Part shown: positions 9,184 through 15,076 of the stretch, in pieces
Layout of the letters: each line of letters begins with the position of its first letter
Position numbering within the stretch: position 1 is the stretch's first letter
NCBI GenBank assembly: GCA_019114495.1
Contig: DXFK01000114.1
Span: forward strand, 1 to 44,806
Length of the DNA: 44,806 nt
From: Candidatus Blautia stercoravium
GTDB taxonomy: Bacteria; Bacillota; Clostridia; Lachnospirales; Lachnospiraceae
Reading direction: 5' to 3'
Translations under genes and position numbers: made by a program
Notes under the pieces: model-generated
Database searches by the model: none
What the model was told of the DNA's origin: nothing
What the model saw: only the letters and a program-made list of their open reading frames with translations

Positions 9184-10477
9184 TATAAGGCTTAAGCACT
9201 GTATTTCCATCATATACAGACTGGGCAAGCTGTCGATAGTTCTTTCGATATGAAGCAGGAGTGGTTCCCATAATTTTTTTAAATATACGGGAAAAATAAT
9301 TGTAGTCTCCAATTCCAACCTTTTCTGCAATTTCGCTGACAGGAAGGTTCGTATTGGCAAGTAATGTCAGACTGGAATTAATACGAACCTGATTGACGTA
9401 TGTAGACAGCGTGATTCCCTGTTCCTTTTTAAACAGTGCAGAGATATAATTCGGAGTAAGCTGAAGATATTCGGCAATGCTATTGACCGTAATTTTTTTC
9501 GAATAATTTAACAGTATGTAATTCATGATTTTTCGCACCTGACGAGAAACATCCCGTGCTGCATAATCTCGTGCAAGACTACAGTAATCATCTAGCATGC
9601 GTGCAGAATACATGGTTTCTTTTTCTTCCAGTTCTGTCATATTCGAAGCAATATCACGAATATATGATGCATAAATATGTTCGATAAAGGCCGGTGGAAG
9701 TCCAGCTTGAAACAATGCCTGCTTATAGATGATATTGTAAGACATAAGTCGCATGAGGGAATTGAGAACACCGTGTCTGAAATATCGGGTATGGTCTCTG
9801 GATTCTAAAAGAATACCGGCCTCCCGACGTTTCCCCTGGGCTACCAGTGCACGCAGTTCCAGCTCCATTTCATATTTCCGGTCTATCTCCTGCATATCCG
9901 GTGTCTCTGGAGAATGCTCCATATGAGGTGGGGAGGTCTCCGGCAGTTCTGTTAACGAAATCCGCTTTACAGGGAGTCTGGTGTCATTCATGTGATAAAT
10001 ATGTTTTCGTATATACCGAATAGGATTGCCGCTGGCATGCTCCCTGGTAATGGAATTCAGAAAACTACCCAGAATATAATGGTAATTTTGTGTCAGATGA
10101 TGTTTTTCCACATAGCTGGAAATTTCATTTCGATCGGGACGTTTATAGCGCAGAGGTCCTAAGATCACATAGCCTTCGGAATAGGGGAGGGGGATGACAA
10201 TCATATGAATTCCGAAATCAAGAATAAAATGGAGACCGTCCTCACGGCAGGGACGAAATAATTCTGTATTGCCTAGAAACCTTAAAATATAAGTACGGAT
10301 CAATTCCGGACAGGTAGGTTCGGGAATATAGTCATGCATTTTCTGGTCAGCAGAAAGATAGAAATAACTGGTATCTGATATTTGGCGAATCAAACGCAGA
10401 AAATCTTTGACTGCTTCTATGCGTGAAGGAATGTTGGATGGGGGTGTTAAGGTAATGTCTGTTTTTTGAGTATCCAT
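9179..10477 (-). CDS. AraC-family transcriptional regulator
   Basis: 432 residues. The last ~100 residues form the two helix-turn-helix AraC DNA-binding domain: ITVNSIAEYLQLTPNYISALFKK for the first helix pair and LPVSEIAEKVGIGDYNYFSRIFKK plus GTTPASYRKNYR for the second. The long N-terminal part (about 300 residues) has no cupin or response-regulator receiver signature that I recognise and resembles the sensor half of other Clostridia AraC proteins; it presumably senses a sugar. The start at 10477 has AGGAGG ten bases upstream. It sits between the GH2 gene (same strand, downstream) and the GPH symporter (divergent), so it most likely activates both. No two-component partner is encoded next to it. 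Confidence 0.87.
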   Translation of the reverse strand: MDTQKTDITLTPPSNIPSRIEAVKDFLRLIRQISDTSYFYLSADQKMHDYIPEPTCPELIRTYILRFLGNTELFRPCREDGLHFILDFGIHMIVIPLPYSEGYVILGPLRYKRPDRNEISSYVEKHHLTQNYHYILGSFLNSITREHASGNPIRYIRKHIYHMNDTRLPVKRISLTELPETSPPHMEHSPETPDMQEIDRKYEMELELRALVAQGKRREAGILLESRDHTRYFRHGVLNSLMRLMSYNIIYKQALFQAGLPPAFIEHIYASYIRDIASNMTELEEKETMYSARMLDDYCSLARDYAARDVSRQVRKIMNYILLNYSKKITVNSIAEYLQLTPNYISALFKKEQGITLSTYVNQVRINSSLTLLANTNLPVSEIAEKVGIGDYNYFSRIFKKIMGTTPASYRKNYRQLAQSVYDGNTVLKPYI

Positions 10478-10525
10478 ATGTACAGAGCCTCCTGTTCAGA
10501 ATGATTTTTTTATTTTCCGTATAGC

Positions 10526-10531
10526 ATTATA
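10526..10531 (-). promoter_or_regulatory. Extended -10 promoter element for the araC-type gene
   Basis: The minus strand reads TGCTATAAT, an extended -10 box, about 50 bases before the regulator's start. It lies inside an 8-base tandem repeat, TATAGCAT twice (plus-strand 10520-10535), which could be an autoregulatory site. No good -35 is visible. Confidence 0.45.
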
Positions 10532-10557
10532 GCATTTTATTTTTGTGTTTTATAGAT

Positions 10558-10567
10558 ATGTGCTAAA
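10558..10567. promoter_or_regulatory. Candidate AraC-regulator site, copy 2 (regulator-symporter intergenic)
   Basis: Second copy of ATGTGCTAAA, about 100 bases upstream of the symporter start and about 80 bases upstream of the regulator start. Taken with copy 1 at 9174 it marks the upstream regions of both presumed targets. Confidence 0.4.
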
Positions 10568-10666
10568 AGTTAGAAAAAAATTTCTATTTTTGCATACAGT
10601 AATTTCTTAAAATAAAAAAACAAAGTACTGAAAAGAACTGCGTAAAAAGGAAGGAGAATATTACAT

Positions 10667-12073
10667 ATGAAGAAACAAACAAATGCCATAGAAAGACCCT
10701 TTGGCATGAGAGACAAAGTCGGGTATCTGTTTGGAGACTTGGGAAATGACCTGATGTTTAATTTTGCAAGCTCATATATCCTTGTGTTTTACACGAAGGT
10801 TATGGGAATTAATGCCGCACTTGTGGGCGCTATGCTTCTTTTTTCAAAGCTGTTGGACGCATTTACAGACGTTACAATGGGGCGAATCGTGGATACCTGC
10901 AAACCGGCAAAGGATGGAAGATTTCGTCCGTGGATACGCAGAATGGCGGGACCGGTGGCACTTGCCAACTTCCTGATGTATCAGTCAGGACTTGCCGGAG
11001 CACCGATGACTATAAAGATTATATTGATGTGGGTTACTTATATTTTGTGGGGATCCGTGTTTTATACCTCCATCAATATCCCATATGGTTCTATGGCAGC
11101 AGCATTGACGGAAGAACCCAAAGGAAGAGCTTCTCTTTCTACATGGCGTTCTCTCGGCGGAACATTTTCCAGTTTGTTTATCGGTGTAGTAGTTCCACTT
11201 ATTATCTATTCCACTGATGCAAACGGAAATCAGATTGTAGTAGGTTCCAAAATTACTTTAATAGCAGGTGTCTTTTCTGTTGCAGCACTCATTTGCTATG
11301 CAATCTGCTATATGAACACAACAGAACGTGTAAAAGTTCTACCAAATATAAATAAAGTATCACTTGCACAGACTTTCAAGGGAATCTTTATGAATAAAGC
11401 GCTGATAGTTCTGATTCTGTGCTCTATATTGCTGATGCTTAATTCCAATGTCACAAACGGGTTATCACAGTATGTATATATTGACTGCTTCAACAGCAAA
11501 ACTGCTTTGTCTCTGATGTCAATGATAGGAATTGGACTGTCATTGTTAATGGCACCGTTTATTGCAAGCATTACGGATAAATTCGGAAAGAAAGAGGCCT
11601 CGGCGGTATTATTTCTGTTTGCATCTGCTACACAGTTTATTTTGTTCTTTTTACGCGTGACAAATGTGTGGGTTTATCTGGCATTTGCAATGATTAATTC
11701 TTTTGCATATGGATTCTGGACCATGACTGTATGGGCACACGTGTCAGATGTTATTGATTATCAGCAGATTATAACGCATTCCAGAGAAGATGGAACTGTA
11801 TATGCTTCCTATTCTTTTTCTCGTAAGATCGGACAGGCTCTGGGAAGTGGCCTGAGTGGTTTAGTGCTGGAAATGATTGCGTTTGATACAACGACAGGAG
11901 CTGTGCAGACTGCGGAAGTAAAAGCTTCCCTGTATTCCTTAGCAACCTGTATTCCGGCGGTTGTCTACGTCCTTGTCGCTCTGGGGTTGATTTTCTTGTA
12001 TCCGCTGACTAAGAAGGTAATTAATGAAAATGTAGTAGAATTAAAGAGAAGACGTGAACAGGGAATTCAGTAG
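10667..12073 (+). CDS. GPH-family sugar:cation symporter (MFS)
   Basis: 468 residues with about twelve membrane segments. It shows glycoside-pentoside-hexuronide family features: the N-terminal YLFGDLGNDLMFNFASSY, AFTDVTMGRIVD after the second segment, GRFRPWIRR, the loop ALTEEPKGRASLSTWR, and a second-half WAHVSDVIDY. Family members import melibiose, lactose, xylosides or glucuronides with Na+ or H+. The C-terminal tail is short (about 15 residues after the last segment), with no fused EIIA domain. The start has AAGGAG eleven bases upstream. Divergent from the AraC gene and functionally linked to the GH2 beta-glycosidase, so a beta-galactoside or beta-glucuronide is the likely substrate (inference). 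Confidence 0.88.
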   Translation: MKKQTNAIERPFGMRDKVGYLFGDLGNDLMFNFASSYILVFYTKVMGINAALVGAMLLFSKLLDAFTDVTMGRIVDTCKPAKDGRFRPWIRRMAGPVALANFLMYQSGLAGAPMTIKIILMWVTYILWGSVFYTSINIPYGSMAAALTEEPKGRASLSTWRSLGGTFSSLFIGVVVPLIIYSTDANGNQIVVGSKITLIAGVFSVAALICYAICYMNTTERVKVLPNINKVSLAQTFKGIFMNKALIVLILCSILLMLNSNVTNGLSQYVYIDCFNSKTALSLMSMIGIGLSLLMAPFIASITDKFGKKEASAVLFLFASATQFILFFLRVTNVWVYLAFAMINSFAYGFWTMTVWAHVSDVIDYQQIITHSREDGTVYASYSFSRKIGQALGSGLSGLVLEMIAFDTTTGAVQTAEVKASLYSLATCIPAVVYVLVALGLIFLYPLTKKVINENVVELKRRREQGIQ

Positions 12074-12139
12074 TATAAGCAGTTAAAAATTTTACTGTCA
12101 GTAGTGATTTGACTGCTGTCGTCCTTTCTAACAAACAAT

Positions 12140-12210
12140 AAGAACATTTCTGTAGAAACTAAGTTTTTCCATACCTTAATTTCTTCTGGAAATGTTCTTT
12201 TATCTTTTTT
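12140..12210 (+). terminator. Probable terminator after the GPH symporter
   Basis: AAGAACATTTC (12140-12150) pairs perfectly with GAAATGTTCTT (12189-12199), an 11-bp stem with a long 38-base loop that can form extra AGAA/TTCT pairs. T-rich sequence (TTTTATCTTTTTT) follows. The long loop lowers certainty. Confidence 0.6.
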
Positions 12211-12328
12211 AACGAGTTCTTTCTTTTATACTGATTTTAGTATACCAGATTCATTAAAATCTGTCTCAAAAATTGTTTTAACTTATGGGCCCATATAAAT
12301 CCCAAGTTGGACAAATTTTGGACAAATC

Positions 12329-12357
12329 TTGATTTTTACCTCTCTCCATGCTATACT
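12329..12357 (+). promoter_or_regulatory. Promoter of queT
   Basis: TTGATT (-35, 12329-12334), 17-base spacer, TATACT (-10, 12352-12357). It would start RNA near 12364, a few bases before the structured leader. Immediately upstream is an 11-base direct repeat (TTGGACAAATT, then TTGGACAAATC, 12307-12328), and at 12284-12295 the 12-base palindrome TATGGGCCCATA. Confidence 0.6.
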
Positions 12358-12369
12358 ACCACCCGTAGC

Positions 12370-12452
12370 AAAGCCCAAAAAACCAAGGTCTTAACGGGCT
12401 TTCCGGCGATTCCCGCCGTTAAATGAATCGAGTGTTCGTGACCTTCCACTCG
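12370..12452 (+). ncRNA. Structured queT leader, candidate preQ1-type riboswitch
   Basis: Three hairpins fold by perfect pairing: AAAGCCC (12370-12376) with GGGCTTT (12396-12402); CGGCG (12404-12408) with CGCCG (12414-12418); CGAGTG (12429-12434) with CACTCG (12447-12452). In addition AAGGTC in the first loop (12385-12390) is complementary to GACCTT in the third loop (12440-12445), giving a six-pair pseudoknot or loop-loop contact. A competing stem, TTAACGG (12391-12397) with CCGTTAA (12416-12422), would break hairpins 1 and 2. Mutually exclusive folds directly between promoter and a queT start codon suggest a riboswitch. The three-hairpin plus pseudoknot layout resembles preQ1-III as I recall it, but I do not see the short preQ1-I hairpin and cannot assign a class. 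No intrinsic terminator precedes the gene, so control of translation or another mode is more likely. Confidence 0.6.
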
Positions 12453-12481
12453 TAAAACAAAACTAAAGGAGAAAACAGAAT

Positions 12482-12976
12482 ATGAAAAACAAAAGTGTAA
12501 CCTTTTTAACCCAGGCAGCCATGATTGCTGCTATCTATGTGGTGCTGACTATGATATTTGCACCTTTCAGCTTTGGAGAAGTGCAGGTTCGGGTGGCAGA
12601 AGCTTTGACAATTCTGCCAATTTTCACACCTGCGGCAATCCCGGGACTGTTTGTAGGCTGTCTCATAGGCAACATCACCGGAGGCGCAGTTCTGCCGGAT
12701 ATTATTTTCGGAAGTATTGCAACTCTGATTGGTGCAGTAGGTACTTACCAGCTCAGAAAATGCCACAGAATCATCGCAGTTCTGCCTCCTATATTGGCAA
12801 ATATTGTGATCGTTCCTTTTGTACTGCGCTATGCTTACGGCGTTGTTCTGCCAATTCCGTTTATGATGCTTACGGTTGGAATCGGTGAGGTGATTTCCTG
12901 CGGAATTATGGGAAATATACTGGCTGTGGTACTGAGCAAATACAAGGGGCGACTTTTTGTATCTGTCAGGGGCTAA
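12482..12976 (+). CDS. queT: QueT-family queuosine-precursor transporter
   Basis: 164 residues, very hydrophobic, about five to six membrane segments, with the family N terminus TQAAMIAAIYVVLTMIFAPF and the pattern FGEVQVRVAEALTILP, then GLFVGCLIGN. QueT proteins (COG4708) are the substrate-binding S-component of an energy-coupling-factor importer and are thought to take up preQ1/preQ0 or queuine for tRNA modification. The shared ECF ATPases and T-component are not encoded here. AAAGGAG lies ten bases before the ATG. The gene is a single-gene unit with its own promoter, structured leader and terminator. The family call is firm; the exact ligand is from family knowledge. Confidence 0.9.
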   Translation: MKNKSVTFLTQAAMIAAIYVVLTMIFAPFSFGEVQVRVAEALTILPIFTPAAIPGLFVGCLIGNITGGAVLPDIIFGSIATLIGAVGTYQLRKCHRIIAVLPPILANIVIVPFVLRYAYGVVLPIPFMMLTVGIGEVISCGIMGNILAVVLSKYKGRLFVSVRG

Positions 12977-13008
12977 ACAGGGTTTGGAATTATAATATAA
13001 GAGAAAAG

Positions 13009-13065
13009 CTGCTGCATGAAACATATCAGGTAAATACCGGATATGCTTCATGCAGCAGTTTTTTT
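13009..13065 (+). terminator. Terminator of queT
   Basis: CTGCTGCATGAA (13009-13020) pairs with TTCATGCAGCAG (13047-13058), with a second inner stem (CATATC/GATATG), followed by seven T residues. Confidence 0.92.
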
Positions 13066-13086
13066 GAAAGATTAATTAAATGAAAC

Positions 13087-13116
13087 TTGAAATGTTTATC
13101 TAAACAATAGTATAAT
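13087..13116 (+). promoter_or_regulatory. Promoter of the CPBP protease gene
   Basis: TTGAAA (13087-13092), 18-base spacer, TATAAT (13111-13116), about 40 bases before the start codon. Confidence 0.6.
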
Positions 13117-13155
13117 TTTCTATAAGATCCAGGTTGTATTTAAGGGAGGATAATT

Positions 13156-13917
13156 ATGAATAGCTTAACCCAAAAAGATAATACTTTGAAAAATATAGCA
13201 ATAACTTTATTTTTCACAATTTTACCATTACAAATATTAATGTTTTTAAATAAAGATAATAAGAAACCCTATTATGAATCCATTATTTATATAATAGTCA
13301 TATTACTGGCAATCCTTGTAATCAAGAGAATAGGTAAGCCAAAAAATTTAACAACAAGATTAAAGAATATGAATATGGTTTTTAAGGGCTGGTATCTTCT
13401 TATTGCAAGTATGATACTTGCAATATTAAATTTCTTGAGCATTGATTTTTCAAATACAATTTCTACTTTGCAGGTGATATCTTTCTTCATGAATACTATG
13501 CTAGGCGTAATATTTGAAGAACTTGTTTTTCGTGGAATTATTCAAAATATGATAGTTGAAAAATACGAAGTGTGTAAAAAATCTGTATGGAAAGGAATTG
13601 TTACGTCATCTTTCATTTTTGCTCTTATGCATTTGTTGAATTTAATAGGGCAGCCATATTTTATTTTAGGAACAGTTACACAAGTAATATATACTTTTTG
13701 TTTAGGAATCATGTTGGGGGTAGTTTATTTTTTCTCTAAAAACATTTGGACCGTGATACTTTTACATTTTATTTTTAACATATTTGGAAGCTACAGTAGT
13801 TTATTTAGCACTGATGTATCTAATTCGGACATTCCTTTCATAGGTGCAATGATACAAATTGTTATAATGCTGCCATGCATATACATAGCTTTTGTTACAT
13901 ATAGAAAGAACAACTAA
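13156..13917 (+). CDS. CPBP-family intramembrane metalloprotease (CAAX/Abi-like)
   Basis: 253 residues with about seven to eight hydrophobic segments. All three conserved motifs of the CPBP (Abi) family are present: EELVFR (Glu121, Glu122, Arg126), FALMH (His159) and HFIFN (His204, Asn208). These residues form the membrane-embedded glutamyl-protease site. In bacteria such proteins can give immunity to bacteriocins or process peptides; no bacteriocin or peptide gene is visible beside it, so its role is open. AAGGGAGGA sits just before the ATG. The gene is clearly AT-richer than its neighbours, with many AAA, ATA and TTA codons, and is isolated between single-gene units, which hints at horizontal gain. 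Confidence 0.88.
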   Translation: MNSLTQKDNTLKNIAITLFFTILPLQILMFLNKDNKKPYYESIIYIIVILLAILVIKRIGKPKNLTTRLKNMNMVFKGWYLLIASMILAILNFLSIDFSNTISTLQVISFFMNTMLGVIFEELVFRGIIQNMIVEKYEVCKKSVWKGIVTSSFIFALMHLLNLIGQPYFILGTVTQVIYTFCLGIMLGVVYFFSKNIWTVILLHFIFNIFGSYSSLFSTDVSNSDIPFIGAMIQIVIMLPCIYIAFVTYRKNN

Positions 13918-14196
13918 AGAAATTTTTGAACCAATTAACATGACATGTGTAGAGATTTCCGTGGAAAAAGGCAGACTATCCCTGCATCCTTTGAAATCAC
14001 ATGTTCAGCTGCCAAGGTTCGTTGCAATTGTTATTCCAGCTTTTGCTGCAGAGAGTTTATGCTGCAAAGCTGGAATGTTACATAGTTATAGTTCTTCATG
14101 AAATCACGTTTATAGCAGAACTTGATCCGCTGTCGTCATGCAGAAGCCAAATGGATGGGACGGAATTTTTTCAAATATTAAAAATTTTAAAAAGGA
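13918..14196. other. Non-coding gap with a large near-perfect hairpin (14033-14076)
   Basis: No gene that I recognise on either strand. ATTCCAGCTTT (14033-14043) pairs perfectly with AAAGCTGGAAT (14066-14076), and the enclosed TGCTGCAG...TGCTGC can pair further, making a compact 44-base hairpin. It is not followed by a T-run on either strand, so it is not a standard terminator. It lies between two convergent genes. Confidence 0.5.
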
Positions 14197-14826
14197 CTAT
14201 TTTTTGTTCCCGCTGATTTTTTCCCATATTTCGTCGTCAAATCTGCGGTCTTTAAAGTAAAAAGGTCTGTCAGCGTCCGTAATTTCCCGGATAATACCAC
14301 AGGGATTTCCTGCTGCACACACATTGTCGGGAATATCCTTTGTCACTACACTTCCGGCACCGATTACTACATTATTTCCGATAGAAACACCGGGGAGAAT
14401 GACACAGCTTCCTCCAATCCAGACGTTGCTGCCAATTGTAACTGGAATTCCGTATTCATAGCCGGAATTTCTGCTTTCCGGGTGAATGGGGTGTCCGGCC
14501 GTGTAGATGGAGACGTTGGGACCAAAAAGTACATTGTCTCCGATGGTAATTTTACCTACATCCAGCATAATGCAGTTAACATTAGCATAGAAATTTTCGC
14601 CTACCTCAATGTGGCTTCCATATTCACAGTGGAAAGGCGGCTCAAAATATATGTTTTTTTTGTGCTTTATACCGGTGCGGGCAATGCAGTCCATGCCCTT
14701 CTTCATATCAAAAGGCATAACAGCGTTGTATTCTTTTACCGCTTTTTTCGTTTCCAACTGTTCGCCGATAACGGATTCGTCTGAAAAATATGCCATTTCG
14801 TGATCTCTTCTGCATCTGTTATCCAT
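14197..14826 (-). CDS. Sugar O-acetyltransferase (maltose/galactoside acetyltransferase family)
   Basis: 209 residues with a left-handed beta-helix built from hexapeptide repeats (HIEVGENFYANVNCIMLDVG, ITIGDNVLFGPNVSIYTAGH, VTIGSNVWIGGSCVILPGVS, IGNNVVIGAGSVVTKDIPDN). The catalytic His is in YTAGHPIHP, as in LacA and Maa. It transfers acetyl from acetyl-CoA to a sugar hydroxyl in the cytoplasm, generally seen as detoxification of non-metabolised sugars. Unlike most family members the N terminus (MDNRCRRDHEMAYFSDESV) is atypical, but the next part follows the maltose acetyltransferase domain. The ATG at 14826 has GGGAGG five bases upstream; an internal ATG at residue 11 is the alternative. It stands alone and convergent to the CPBP gene. 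Confidence 0.9.
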   Translation of the reverse strand: MDNRCRRDHEMAYFSDESVIGEQLETKKAVKEYNAVMPFDMKKGMDCIARTGIKHKKNIYFEPPFHCEYGSHIEVGENFYANVNCIMLDVGKITIGDNVLFGPNVSIYTAGHPIHPESRNSGYEYGIPVTIGSNVWIGGSCVILPGVSIGNNVVIGAGSVVTKDIPDNVCAAGNPCGIIREITDADRPFYFKDRRFDDEIWEKISGNKK

Positions 14827-14948
14827 AACAACCTCCCATATAAAAATTTGTAAATACACTTTCAGTATAGGTGTTTTATACTGAGAAATCTAACACTTTT
14901 TTCACTTATAGTTGCACAACCCTTTTGGAAATATGCCAATCATTTACT

Positions 14949-14977
14949 TTGACATCTATATCGCAGTATGATAAACT
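14949..14977 (+). promoter_or_regulatory. Promoter of the TPR/P-loop gene and rsmA
   Basis: TTGACA (14949-14954), 17-base spacer, TAAACT (14972-14977), about 100 bases before the chosen start. The 5' leader contains nothing I recognise. Confidence 0.55.
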
Positions 14978-15076
14978 AAAATCAATTATGGAATCTTATA
15001 CCCTCAACAACAGATTATAGATAAGAATACATATTTGAAACTATATACCAATCAAGAAGTTACAGAGGTGAAAAAA

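Noticed and set aside
13892-14216. Small plus-strand frames between the CPBP and acetyltransferase genes
   Set aside because: No ribosome binding site, no recognisable protein and a large hairpin running through them; more likely non-coding.
15035-15076. Upstream TTG start for the TPR/P-loop protein
   Set aside because: No ribosome binding site precedes it, whereas GAGGTGA stands five bases before the TTG at 15077.
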